DNA of 64,000 nucleotides from Reichenbachiella ulvae. GTDB taxonomy: Bacteria; Bacteroidota; Bacteroidia; Cytophagales; Cyclobacteriaceae. A program made the position numbers and the translations under genes. The DNA lies in assembly GCF_025833875.1 (NCBI RefSeq), contig NZ_JAOYOD010000001.1, positions 2,232,001 through 2,296,000 on the forward strand, given 5' to 3'. Below, one piece after another: positions 1 to 7,810 of the stretch (its first letter is position 1; each line of letters begins with the position of its first letter). The notes beneath the pieces are model-generated. The model was not told where the DNA came from, did not search any database, and saw nothing but the letters and a program-made list of their open reading frames with translations.

Positions 1-66
1 TAACTCCAGCTCGACCTTCAGCTTTTCAATTTCGAGTTTGGCCTTTTCTTCTTGCAAATCACTCAT
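1..66 (-). CDS. N-terminus of an unidentified protein, cut by the window edge
   Basis: An open frame starts at an ATG on the minus strand (complement of 64-66) and runs off the left edge. The 22 visible residues are highly charged, with Glu/Lys alternating with leucines (MSDLQEEKAKLEIEK...), which looks like the beginning of a coiled coil. Nothing more can be said about function. It is divergent from cydA, so the 345-base gap between them would hold both promoters. Confidence 0.5.
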   Translation of the reverse strand, partial: MSDLQEEKAKLEIEKLKVELEL

Positions 67-411
67 TGTTCGTGGCTTGGTTTAAGAAAAGATAGGAAAC
101 AATCAGTTTCATGATCTGGTACAGGTTTAACGGTTTGGTGTTTCAAGATATATATCAACCCGCTCATTCGCAATACTATAGAGAGGAATTACGCTCAACA
201 GCTCAACATTGCTACACTAAGAACAAGCACAATTTGATTCTTCGACATAGTTGGAGAGTGGCACAATTGCCACTTCCTACTCCAATGCCCTGGCGTTTGG
301 ACAATACAGACATTCTTACTTCTATCTATACCAAAAGTCCCAAAACCCTACCTTCTCATTTCCATTTTCACTTACCTTTACTCCTGATTAAAAACAACCT
401 GTCGAGCTCCC
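67..411. other. Intergenic region upstream of cydAB
   Basis: No convincing gene. A long plus-strand frame (111-635) overlaps cydA out of frame and has low-complexity, His/Ser/Pro-rich composition typical of a chance ORF. The region holds one clear dyad (251-285, listed separately) and several TTTG tetramers but no full Bacteroidota promoter (TTTG...TAnnTTTG) that I could align with confidence. Confidence 0.6.
251..285. promoter_or_regulatory. Nested dyad upstream of cydA
   Basis: A perfect 7-bp inverted repeat, AGTGGCA-CAAT-TGCCACT (257-274), is flanked by a second pair of arms TTGGAG (251-256) and CTCCAA (280-285). It lies about 130 bp before the cydA start. It could be an operator for a redox or oxygen regulator or a leader hairpin; it has no T-tract, so an intrinsic terminator is unlikely. 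The function is inference only. Confidence 0.4.
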
Positions 412-1794
412 ATGGACACCGAAATTCTCGCGCGGATTCAGTTCGCATTCACCGTTGCCTTTCACTACATCTACCCTCCTCTCAGTATAGGACTGGGCCT
501 GATCCTGGTCATATTCGAGAGTCTCTACATTCGCACCAAAAACAAGGAATACCATCAGCTGGCCAAGTTCTGGACCAAGATTTTTGCCCTGACATTCGGT
601 ATCGGGGTAGTCACAGGTATCGTGATGGAATTTGAGTTCGGCACCAACTGGGCTGTGTACTCCCGCTATGTCGGCGATATCTTCGGAAGTGCACTTGCAG
701 CAGAGGGGATTTTCGCCTTTGCCTTAGAAAGTGGCTTTCTGGGTGTGTTACTCTTTGGTTGGAACCGTGTCAAACCCTGGGTGCATCTGGTCTCGACCAT
801 CGGTGTTTTCTTCGGCTCGATGTTTTCTGCGATCTGGATCGTAGTAGCCAACAGCTGGCAGCAAACACCCTCTGGTTATCACATCGTAGGCGAGGGACTG
901 CATGCCCGTGCTGAGATCACAGACTTTTGGGCCATGGTATTCAACCCATCCAGTGTCGATAGATTGCTGCATGTGTGGTTGGGTGCTTTTCTTGCAGGTT
1001 CGTTTTTGGTATTGAGCGTCCATGCCTACTACCTGCTCCGCGGGAGATACGAAGATATTTCGAGACGCGCCTTTCGTATAGCCCTGATAGTAGCTACTGT
1101 ATTTTCCCTGGGTCAGCTGATGACGGGACACCGATCTGCTGATGGAGTGGCCGTCAACCAGCCAGCTAAGCTAGCAGCACTAGAGGGACACTTTGAAGCC
1201 AAGGCCCCTGCTGACATGTACCTGTTCGGCTGGGTCGACAAGGAAACCCAACAAGTCACAGGCGTCAAAATACCCGGAGGACTCTCTTTCTTGCTGCATT
1301 ACGATTTTGAAGAACCTGTCACTGGACTCAATGCTTTCCCAGAGGATGAAAGACCTCCACAGGTCAATGCCGTCTTTCAATTTTACCACATCATGGTTGC
1401 CATCGGCATGACTTTGATTGGACTTACTTTATTGGCGTGCTTCTTTTGGTGGAGAGGAAAACTCTTTGATCAACGCTGGTTGCTCTGGGCTTTTGTCTGG
1501 GCCGTATTCTTACCGCAGATCGCGAATCAGGTCGGTTGGTTTGCGGCAGAAATGGGCCGTCAGCCCTGGGTGGTATATGGACTCCTGCGCACATCCGATG
1601 CCTTTTCTCAATCTGTGACCGCCAATCAGATCCTCTTTTCATTGATTCTCTTTTTTATGGTATATGCGCTGCTCTTTGTGCTTTTCATTTACCTGCTGAA
1701 CAAGAAAATCAAAAACGGCCCCTACAACGAAGAGGAGACCGAGGATCGACCCTTGACTCACGAAATCGCAAACGTACTGACCCCAAAACAATAA
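412..1794 (+). CDS. cydA: Cytochrome bd quinol oxidase subunit I (CydA)
   Basis: Heme-bearing subunit of the cytochrome bd terminal oxidase in the inner membrane, which oxidises quinol and reduces O2 to water at low oxygen tension. At 460 residues it is shorter than E. coli CydA (522) and so is the short Q-loop type. Key residues can be placed: His18 (heme b595 ligand), His187 and Met328 (heme b558 ligands), the Q-loop pair Lys253/Glu258 in 'KLAALEG', and the family signature 'EMGRQPW' at 380-386. The ATG at 412 gives the normal amphipathic start just before His18. cydB follows after 4 bp, so the two are surely cotranscribed. No cydX-like small ORF and no cydDC are visible nearby. Confidence 0.97.
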   Translation: MDTEILARIQFAFTVAFHYIYPPLSIGLGLILVIFESLYIRTKNKEYHQLAKFWTKIFALTFGIGVVTGIVMEFEFGTNWAVYSRYVGDIFGSALAAEGIFAFALESGFLGVLLFGWNRVKPWVHLVSTIGVFFGSMFSAIWIVVANSWQQTPSGYHIVGEGLHARAEITDFWAMVFNPSSVDRLLHVWLGAFLAGSFLVLSVHAYYLLRGRYEDISRRAFRIALIVATVFSLGQLMTGHRSADGVAVNQPAKLAALEGHFEAKAPADMYLFGWVDKETQQVTGVKIPGGLSFLLHYDFEEPVTGLNAFPEDERPPQVNAVFQFYHIMVAIGMTLIGLTLLACFFWWRGKLFDQRWLLWAFVWAVFLPQIANQVGWFAAEMGRQPWVVYGLLRTSDAFSQSVTANQILFSLILFFMVYALLFVLFIYLLNKKIKNGPYNEEETEDRPLTHEIANVLTPKQ

Positions 1795-1798
1795 GCTC

Positions 1799-2836
1799 AT
1801 GGAAACATTTTTAGGACTGGATTATCCCACTTGGTGGTTCCTGGTAGTCGGAGCGCTCTTTTCTGGCTATGCTATTTTAGATGGATTTGACTTTGGTGCA
1901 GGCGCATGGCATCTGTTTCTTCGCAAAGAAGAAAGCCGACGCATTGCACTCAATGCCATAGGCCCTGTATGGGACGGCAATGAGGTCTGGCTGGTAATCG
2001 GTGGTGGTGCTTTGTTCGCTGGTTTCCCCGTCATGTATGCCACCTTCTTTTCGGCGCTCTATGTTCCCTTTATGCTCTTTTTGGTCTTCATCATTTTCAG
2101 AGCCATAGCCATTGAATTTAGAAGCAAGGAGCCTGGCAAACGCTGGCGCCAAAGCTGGGACATCTGCTACAGCGTATCGAGTATCATGCTGGGCTTTTTA
2201 CTAGGCGTAGTTCTGGGCAACATACTCTTGGGGATCGAAATTGGCCCCAACTACCTCTATCAGGGAGATGGCTTCTTCGAATTCCTCAATCCTTACGCCA
2301 TCATGACGGGTTTTACTTCCCTTTCGCTTTTCATGATGCATGGTGCGATTTACCTGTTGCTAAAGACCGAAGGCAGACTTTTCGTTAAGCTCACCTTCCT
2401 CCTCAAGAAAGGCATGATCTTCTTCATCGTCTCTTTTGGCATCACTTCACTCTACACCCTGCTGTACGTGACGCACCTATCCGACGATTTTCGCTCCAAT
2501 CCTGCCCTATTCATTATTCCATTACTTACCTTCCTGGCCATTGCCAATGTACCTAGACTGGCCAGTAAGAAGAAGTATTTGATGGCTTTTGTTTTTTCAT
2601 CATTGACCATCAGCCTACTGCTAGTCCTGGTAGCGATAGAGATGTATCCCAACATGCTACTTTCGACAATCGATCCTCAGTACAACCTGGACATCTACGA
2701 AGCAGCCGCCTCTAACAAGTCTATGAAAATCATGATGATCATCGTAGCTATAGGTGCCCCTTTGGTTTTGGGCTACACCACCTTCGTCTACATGACATTC
2801 AAGGGCAAAGTAGAGATGGACGAAAACAGCTATTAA
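1799..2836 (+). CDS. cydB: Cytochrome bd quinol oxidase subunit II (CydB)
   Basis: Second membrane subunit of the bd oxidase, needed for heme assembly and complex stability. The 345-residue length and the N-terminal 'GYAILDGFDFGAGAWH' block, followed by 'IGPVWDGNEVWLV', are diagnostic of CydB; about eight to nine hydrophobic segments are visible. It begins 4 bp after the cydA stop. The C-terminus ends in a short charged tail (KVEMDENSY), normal for the family. Confidence 0.97.
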   Translation: METFLGLDYPTWWFLVVGALFSGYAILDGFDFGAGAWHLFLRKEESRRIALNAIGPVWDGNEVWLVIGGGALFAGFPVMYATFFSALYVPFMLFLVFIIFRAIAIEFRSKEPGKRWRQSWDICYSVSSIMLGFLLGVVLGNILLGIEIGPNYLYQGDGFFEFLNPYAIMTGFTSLSLFMMHGAIYLLLKTEGRLFVKLTFLLKKGMIFFIVSFGITSLYTLLYVTHLSDDFRSNPALFIIPLLTFLAIANVPRLASKKKYLMAFVFSSLTISLLLVLVAIEMYPNMLLSTIDPQYNLDIYEAAASNKSMKIMMIIVAIGAPLVLGYTTFVYMTFKGKVEMDENSY

Positions 2837-2903
2837 TTACTAAAGCCTAAATAATCTCATCATATCATAACCTTGATGCTCATGCCACGTTATATATATC
2901 GCG

Positions 2904-2918
2904 CACGATTTAATTGTA
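2904..2918. promoter_or_regulatory. Candidate OhrR operator
   Basis: The sequence CACGATT-T-AATTGTA is an imperfect dyad whose right arm is exact, and whose left arm matches 5 of 7 bases, for the TACAATT/AATTGTA half-sites known for Bacillus-type OhrR. It ends 12 bp before the ATG of the DoxX gene, whose operon encodes an OhrR-like repressor with the sensing cysteine. A TATATATATC stretch directly upstream (2891-2900) could be the -7/-10 region, so binding would block initiation. The motif is seen; repressor binding is inferred. Confidence 0.5.
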
Positions 2919-2930
2919 AACGAAACAAAT

Positions 2931-3365
2931 ATGACAGCTCAATTGATAACAACCAATAAGCTTCAAAAAGTACTGAGAATTGTACTCGGCCTATTCATGG
3001 TCATGGCGGCTATCGGCCACTTCACTTTTCAGCGAGAAGAGTTTCAGGCACAGGTACCTAACTGGGTCCCCATGAGCAAGGACATGGTCGTACTCTTATC
3101 AGGAGTAGCCGAGATCAGTCTAGGCTTGGCTATGATCTTCTGGAAAAAACAACGCGTCTATGTCGGTCTGGCATTGGCACTATTTTATGTACTAATCTTT
3201 CCCGGCAACATCGCCCAATACATGAACGGAACAGATGCCTTTGGTCTGGACACCGACCGGGCACGATTGATTCGACTGTTCTTCCAGCCGGTGCTGGTTC
3301 TGTGGGCACTTTGGTCTACAGGAGCATTAAAATATTTGAAACTTAAAATCAATAAACAATCATGA
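2931..3365 (+). CDS. DoxX-family membrane protein
   Basis: A 144-residue, four-helix integral membrane protein of the DoxX/YphA-like group (helices roughly at 15-33, 52-70, 78-95 and 110-130, with the loop motif 'GHFTF' after helix 1 and 'FPGNIAQY' after helix 3). Members of this family often accompany peroxide or thiol stress genes, sometimes forming membrane complexes with other redox proteins. It is the first gene of a three-gene operon and overlaps the next start by ATGA (3362-3365). The exact substrate or partner is unknown. Confidence 0.85.
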   Translation: MTAQLITTNKLQKVLRIVLGLFMVMAAIGHFTFQREEFQAQVPNWVPMSKDMVVLLSGVAEISLGLAMIFWKKQRVYVGLALALFYVLIFPGNIAQYMNGTDAFGLDTDRARLIRLFFQPVLVLWALWSTGALKYLKLKINKQS

Positions 3366-3850
3366 ACACCCCATTTTACGAATTAGAGGCAACCAATCTG
3401 CAGGGACAGAAAGTCAACATGAGTGACTATGAAGGCAAGGCGGTTTTGGTAGTCAATACTGCTAGCCAATGCGGCTTGACGCCACAGTTCGAAGGATTAG
3501 AAAACCTGTATCAAAAATACAAGGATGATGGCCTGGTGATCCTAGGTTTTCCTTGCAATCAATTTGGTAATCAGGAACCCGGAGGCAAGGAATCCATCGA
3601 GCAAGGCTGTCGCATCAACTATCGAGTGACTTTCCCTATGATGGAAAAGATAGAGGTAAATGGAGATGGGGCTCACCCTGTATTCCGCTATCTCAAAAAG
3701 GAATTAGGAGGAGTATTGGGGAGTAGAATCAAATGGAACTTCACCAAATTCCTAATCGACCCACAAGGTAAGCCAGTCAAGCGTTTCGCTCCCACTACCA
3801 AGCCAGAAAAAATAGACAAGTACATCAAAGAAACCCTGAGTCATGAATAA
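3362..3850 (+). CDS. Glutathione peroxidase-family thiol peroxidase
   Basis: Reduces hydroperoxides (organic or H2O2) in the cytoplasm; no signal peptide is present. The GPx catalytic tetrad is visible: Cys37 in 'NTASQCGLT', Gln67 in 'FPCNQFG', and Trp125-Asn126 in 'KWNFTKF'. The peroxidatic residue is Cys, not Sec. Cys83 before 'FPM' sits where thioredoxin-dependent GPx enzymes carry a resolving cysteine, so thioredoxin rather than glutathione is the likely reductant (inference). The length of 162 is normal. It is translationally coupled to DoxX upstream (ATGA) and overlaps ohrR by 8 bp, which points to control by that repressor. Confidence 0.93.
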   Translation: MNTPFYELEATNLQGQKVNMSDYEGKAVLVVNTASQCGLTPQFEGLENLYQKYKDDGLVILGFPCNQFGNQEPGGKESIEQGCRINYRVTFPMMEKIEVNGDGAHPVFRYLKKELGGVLGSRIKWNFTKFLIDPQGKPVKRFAPTTKPEKIDKYIKETLSHE

Positions 3851-4304
3851 GAATCCGGAGACACTCTGGCTCGAAAACCAGATCTGCTTTCCTATTTATG
3901 CTGCCTCTCGGATGGTGACCAAACTCTATACGCCACTATTGAGCCAGCTGGATATTACCTACCCGCAATACCTCGTGCTACTCGTCCTTTGGAAACAAGA
4001 CCAAAGGACAGTATCCGAGATCAGCCAGCAGATCCATCTGGAGTCCAACACCCTCACCCCCATCCTCAAACGGATGCAGGCGAAAGGGCTTTTGGAGCGT
4101 AAAAGATCAGAAAAAGACGAACGCAGTGTAGTGATCTCCCTGACCAAAAAGGGGAAAGCACTACAAAAAGAAGCACTTTGCATTCCTGAAAAAATCGTAG
4201 AGCAATTTGGGTCTGAGCAGGTCAAAACGGAAGAAATCCATCAACTCAAAGACACCTTAACTAAGCTGACTGAGCTGCTTGGGAATAAATTAGAAGCCGT
4301 TTAA
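3843..4304 (+). CDS. ohrR: OhrR-type MarR-family peroxide-sensing repressor
   Basis: MarR winged-helix repressor of 153 residues. The N-terminus 'WLENQICFPIY' places a cysteine at residue 15, the same position as the organic-hydroperoxide-sensing Cys15 of B. subtilis OhrR. The winged HTH is recognisable from 'TVSEISQQIHLESNTLTPILKRM' positions about 58-80, then 'RKRSEKDERSVVISLT' as the wing. It is the last gene of the DoxX-GPx-OhrR operon and probably autoregulates it through the dyad at 2904-2918. One-Cys or two-Cys sensing cannot be settled by eye; a second Cys occurs near residue 118 (ALCIPEK). Confidence 0.85.
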   Translation: MNKNPETLWLENQICFPIYAASRMVTKLYTPLLSQLDITYPQYLVLLVLWKQDQRTVSEISQQIHLESNTLTPILKRMQAKGLLERKRSEKDERSVVISLTKKGKALQKEALCIPEKIVEQFGSEQVKTEEIHQLKDTLTKLTELLGNKLEAV

Positions 4305-4634
4305 TTATTATATTCAGCGCAGGTTAAATACCCCAGATTAGCACCCAAATTCTCCCTGGTTCATGTAGCTACTACTGCACAGTATCTGTAGTAGTAGCTA
4401 CATGAACTCTGTAGTTATAACTCCACACATCAATACCTTGTAACTACACGAACCATGTAGTACTGGCTCCACAAACCATACATCTTCTAATCACCACACC
4501 AAAAGAACTCGTCCCTTATTCACATTCTTTTCTTATTGCTTCATTTCGACTAACTTTCTCCTCTTCAAAACTAAGCTGACTTTTACTAGCAGCTTCCCTC
4601 AGTACCAGCTGAGATTAACCCAAAATCCAACAAA
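4305..4634. other. Intergenic region with hairpin and repeats
   Basis: No gene seen. It holds the hairpin/repeat cluster listed at 4359-4477 and then a pyrimidine-rich leader before the M3 peptidase gene. There is no clear promoter box. Confidence 0.6.
4359..4477. repeat. Cluster of interleaved inverted and direct repeats built on TGTAG
   Basis: A near-perfect 20-bp inverted repeat (arms 4360-4379 and 4387-4406, one mismatch, 7-nt loop; a G-C pair extends it to 4359/4407) forms a very stable hairpin of the type CATGTAGCTAC...GTAGCTACATG. Next come a second inverted pair TGTAGTTA (4410-4417)/TAACTACA (4441-4448) and two 28-bp imperfect direct copies (4404-4431 and 4450-4477; about 20 of 28 bases match, each containing TGTAGT and CTCCACA). 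No T-tract follows, so this is not a classical terminator for ohrR. It resembles a palindromic intergenic repeat family or protein-binding array. Confidence 0.6.
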
Positions 4635-6707
4635 ATGAGAACATTATTATCCCTTTGCCTTGTAATATCCATATGCGCAAGCTGCACGACCGAAACGCAA
4701 AAGCCAGCGCTGGAAATGTCCACTGACAACCCATTCAATGTAGCACTCAACGAACCCATTGCCTATGCTGATGTGTCAGCAGATGATGTAGAAGAATATG
4801 TGGCTGTTTCCATGGATCAAGCCATTCGAGGAATCGAAAACATCAAATCAGCCGATCCGCTGAGCTTTGAAAACACCTTTGCCGCTTTTGATAAAATTTC
4901 TACTTTGCTCGGCAAAACCTCCAGCATTGCACATATGATGTTTTGGGTTTCGACTGATTCATTGACCCGAGCCAAAGGGTCCGCAGGAGATCTAAAAATA
5001 GATTCATTGAGAACCGAAATATACTCGGACAAAGAGCTTTTCAATCAATTCCAATCCTTTGCAGAATCTGAAGAAGGAAAAGCCATCGAGGGACCGAGAT
5101 TTAGGCTAATGGATCAAGTAATAAATAGATTCGAACAATCTGGAGTCAAACTGAATGATCAGGAGCTGGCACGATACAAAACGCTATCGGCTGAAATCAG
5201 CGAACTCACTACTCAATATTCCACCCACATGAATAGTGCGGATGAGGTGATTATCCTGAAAGAAAATCAAATCGCTGGTCTGCCCGAAATGTTCATCGAA
5301 AAATTCAGAACAGACAGTGGCAACTATGTCGTCCCTGTCAACAATGCCAACACGAGCAGCATCATGGGCAATGCAGATCTGAGCGAGGTAAGGAAAGCTT
5401 ATGCGATCAAAAAAGCAAATATAGCGGCTGACAAGAATCTGGTGATTCTTGACTCCTTGATTAGCAAAAGGCACCAGCTGGCGCAGCTCATGGGAGCCGA
5501 ATCCTATGCGACTTATAGTTTGAAACCTAAAATGGCCAAAACGCCAGAAAACGTGTGGACATTCATCAATGATCTGGCAGATGAAACCAAGGCCAAAGCA
5601 GTACAAGACCTGGAGGTACTGAAAACCTACAGAAACTCTAAACAAAATACCCCCGGGGATGACAGCCCTATTCAGCCATGGGACCTGTCCTACTATCACA
5701 ATCAATTGCTGAAATCGGAATACAAAGTGGATCACGAAAAAATGCGTGAATACTTTTCACTTGATCCAAGCTTGAAGGGCATGTTAGAACTCTATCAGGA
5801 ACTACTCGGTCTCGAATTCAGGAAAGTGGAGAATGCCTCTGTCTGGCACGAGGATGTGAGTATATACGAGGTATTTGAAAACGACAGCCTGAAAGGCCAA
5901 TTCTATTTGGATCTATTCCCCAGACCCAACAAGGAGACGTGGTTTTACTGCGTACCTCTGATATCAGGCAACCAAACTCCTGAAGGCTATGAGGTACCTG
6001 TGGCCATGCTACTAGGCAATTTCACCAAACCTACTGACAAGCTTCCTTCATTGCTCACTTTCAGCGAGATGAACACCTTGTACCACGAATTTGGTCATAT
6101 AGTCAATAGCATGGCTTATGAAGGAGAATATGGGTCGCTGGATAATCCTAAAGCAGATTTCGTAGAGTCTATGTCTCAGATATTCGAAAACTGGATAGAG
6201 GACTATGACATTTTGAGTTCATTTGCGCGCCACTACGAAACAGGTGAAGTATTTCCAAAAAAGCTATTCGATAATAAACAAAGAGCCAAAAACCTATCCT
6301 CCGGGTTAAGCGCACAGCGTAGCATCCGATACTGCAAATACGACATGAATCTATATGATCGTTTCGATCCCAATTCACCCATGGACACCGATCAATTGTG
6401 GAAGGATATAGATGAGGAAATGGGCGTGATGGATCGTCATATTGAAGGCACCCATCCACAAGCCAGCTGGATCCATATCAACACCCACCCAGTATATATG
6501 TATGGCTATCTATGGTCAGAGGTATATGCACAGGACATGTTCACAGAGTTTGAGAAAAACGGTCTTCGGGATACTGAAACTGGAATCCGATACAGGAAAC
6601 TGATTCTCGCCAATGGCAATCAAAGGGATATCGAAGAGGCAGTAGAAGAATTCCTCGGTAGACCATCCAACAATCAGGCTTATATCAAAAGCCTGGGGTT
6701 GGAATAA
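4635..6707 (+). CDS. M3-family zinc metallopeptidase lipoprotein (Dcp/oligopeptidase-like)
   Basis: Thimet-oligopeptidase/dipeptidyl-carboxypeptidase family enzyme that trims short peptides, here placed in the periplasm as a lipoprotein. The signal peptide 'MRTLLSLCLVISICASC' ends in lipobox CASC with Cys17. The zinc site is HEFGH at 484-488, with the third ligand Glu511 in 'DFVESMSQ'; 'RHIEGTHPQASW' and 'YSGYLWSEVYAQDMF'-like C-terminal blocks ('MYGYLWSEVYAQDMF') are typical of M3 substrate sites. The 690 residues match the family. It stands alone and is followed by a terminator. Whether it is Dcp-like or an endopeptidase cannot be decided. Confidence 0.93.
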   Translation: MRTLLSLCLVISICASCTTETQKPALEMSTDNPFNVALNEPIAYADVSADDVEEYVAVSMDQAIRGIENIKSADPLSFENTFAAFDKISTLLGKTSSIAHMMFWVSTDSLTRAKGSAGDLKIDSLRTEIYSDKELFNQFQSFAESEEGKAIEGPRFRLMDQVINRFEQSGVKLNDQELARYKTLSAEISELTTQYSTHMNSADEVIILKENQIAGLPEMFIEKFRTDSGNYVVPVNNANTSSIMGNADLSEVRKAYAIKKANIAADKNLVILDSLISKRHQLAQLMGAESYATYSLKPKMAKTPENVWTFINDLADETKAKAVQDLEVLKTYRNSKQNTPGDDSPIQPWDLSYYHNQLLKSEYKVDHEKMREYFSLDPSLKGMLELYQELLGLEFRKVENASVWHEDVSIYEVFENDSLKGQFYLDLFPRPNKETWFYCVPLISGNQTPEGYEVPVAMLLGNFTKPTDKLPSLLTFSEMNTLYHEFGHIVNSMAYEGEYGSLDNPKADFVESMSQIFENWIEDYDILSSFARHYETGEVFPKKLFDNKQRAKNLSSGLSAQRSIRYCKYDMNLYDRFDPNSPMDTDQLWKDIDEEMGVMDRHIEGTHPQASWIHINTHPVYMYGYLWSEVYAQDMFTEFEKNGLRDTETGIRYRKLILANGNQRDIEEAVEEFLGRPSNNQAYIKSLGLE

Positions 6708-6736
6708 AGCGCTACTTCTTGATATGTAATGAATTG

Positions 6737-6777
6737 ATGAAGGTTTAATCGGAGTTTCGGTTAGACCTTCATTTTTA
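6737..6777 (+). terminator. Intrinsic terminator of the M3 peptidase gene
   Basis: Stem ATGAAGGT (6737-6744) pairs with ACCTTCAT (6765-6772), extended inward by TAA/TTA, and is followed by a TTTTTA tract. It lies 30 bp after the peptidase stop codon and just before the end of the converging minus-strand gene. Confidence 0.8.
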
Positions 6778-7386
6778 TTCTAACTTATTAGGTTTTGCCG
6801 AAGACTTGTAAAGGACGATAACCTGTGCAATGATGGCAATGACAATCAGGAATATGATTTCCATCTGAGTAAATAGTTCAATCGTATCCATGGTCTTTTG
6901 GCTCATAGACATTTGCCTTTTGCCTTCACTCAATTGTATTTTGGAGAGTTCATGGAGGTTGTCATGCAGGAGATAAATCTGATCTAATAATTGTTCGCGA
7001 TTCTCAAATCCAGAATCGATGAACTGTTTTTCCAGCTCCAATTCCTCTTTTACATTCTCCCTGAAATCCTCAAACATCTCAAACTCATCAATGGTGAGTT
7101 CAGTTTTCTCAAATTTTGCAATTAGCTCTTTGATCTCATCATTCACACCCAATCGCTGTTGTTGATAAAAAAGAGAATCCGACTTTAACAAAGCGATTTG
7201 TTTCTCTTGAATCAAATAAGACAATTCAAAAATCAAGCCCTTGGCTACCAATCGATCTTTGTAAATGGTCTCAATCGAGTATTTCAACTTATCAAAGTTG
7301 CCCTTATCCACAAGGTTGGTGGCAAGTACAATAGCAAAAATCAACAGAATACTAAAAACCCATTTGAACTTACTAAATAGACTCAT
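6775..7386 (-). CDS. Membrane protein with MCP-like four-helix-bundle sensor, no signalling domain
   Basis: The 203-residue protein starts from ATG at 7386; a TTG 6 bp upstream is also possible. It has an N-terminal membrane helix (about 9-26), a mainly helical, charged extracytoplasmic segment of about 145 residues, and a C-terminal membrane helix (about 174-195) followed only by a short basic tail. The region after helix 1 ('NLVDKGNFDKLKYSIETIYKDRL') resembles the four-helix-bundle ligand domain of methyl-accepting chemotaxis proteins, with the 'YKDRL' motif. HAMP and output domains are absent. It may act as an accessory sensor or membrane scaffold; the function is unknown. It converges on the M3 peptidase gene. 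Confidence 0.7.
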   Translation of the reverse strand: MSLFSKFKWVFSILLIFAIVLATNLVDKGNFDKLKYSIETIYKDRLVAKGLIFELSYLIQEKQIALLKSDSLFYQQQRLGVNDEIKELIAKFEKTELTIDEFEMFEDFRENVKEELELEKQFIDSGFENREQLLDQIYLLHDNLHELSKIQLSEGKRQMSMSQKTMDTIELFTQMEIIFLIVIAIIAQVIVLYKSSAKPNKLE

Positions 7387-7500
7387 ATACAATTGTATTT
7401 ATCATGATCTGACTCAAACTAAAATACATGAAAATCCCCACACCTCTATATTATTAAAGCAGAGACTCGATAAATACGACATAAAAAAAATCAGATGAGG

Positions 7501-7791
7501 CTAGTCCAAATAAAGCTTCTCCGTGGCCTGCTTCAATTCAGCCTTGGGCAAGAAAGGATCCCCGATGGTCAGGATTGCATGTAGGTTGTTACGTAACTTA
7601 TCCAATCGAATTTCTCCAGGCTTCAAAGAAGTCTGGAGCAGATGAAGTGCCATATCAGCCATCAGTAAGCGCTGCTTCTCCAACCACCCATCATCACCTG
7701 CACCAGCAGGATGATTCAGATAAGCGCTTTCTACTTGGCTATGAATATCCCAGCTATTATCTATTATTTCTTGTTTTTCCTTATCGTTCAT
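7501..7791 (-). CDS. Hypothetical protein, 96 aa
   Basis: A small, acidic, soluble protein without a signal peptide or membrane segment. I do not recognise a family. The middle is predicted helical ('EKQRLLMADMALHLLQTSL'), and a conserved-looking block 'LRNNLHAILTIGDPFLP' follows. It is the last gene of a minus-strand set with the AraC regulator, NTF2-like and CMD genes, starting 19 bp after the araC-type gene, so cotranscription is likely. A T-run (TTTTTTTT on the minus strand) lies just past its stop. Confidence 0.6.
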   Translation of the reverse strand: MNDKEKQEIIDNSWDIHSQVESAYLNHPAGAGDDGWLEKQRLLMADMALHLLQTSLKPGEIRLDKLRNNLHAILTIGDPFLPKAELKQATEKLYLD

Positions 7792-7810
7792 TTTTCAATT
7801 TCTTTAGGGG

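Noticed and set aside
111..635. 174-codon plus-strand frame upstream of and overlapping cydA
   Set aside because: It overlaps cydA by 224 bp in another frame and has a composition unlike neighbouring genes.
4359..4407. Hairpin as an intrinsic terminator of the ohrR operon
   Set aside because: Stem is strong but no T-tract follows; kept as a repeat instead.
5184..5735. Long minus-strand frame inside the M3 peptidase gene
   Set aside because: Fully antisense to a well-defined gene with motifs; a shadow frame.
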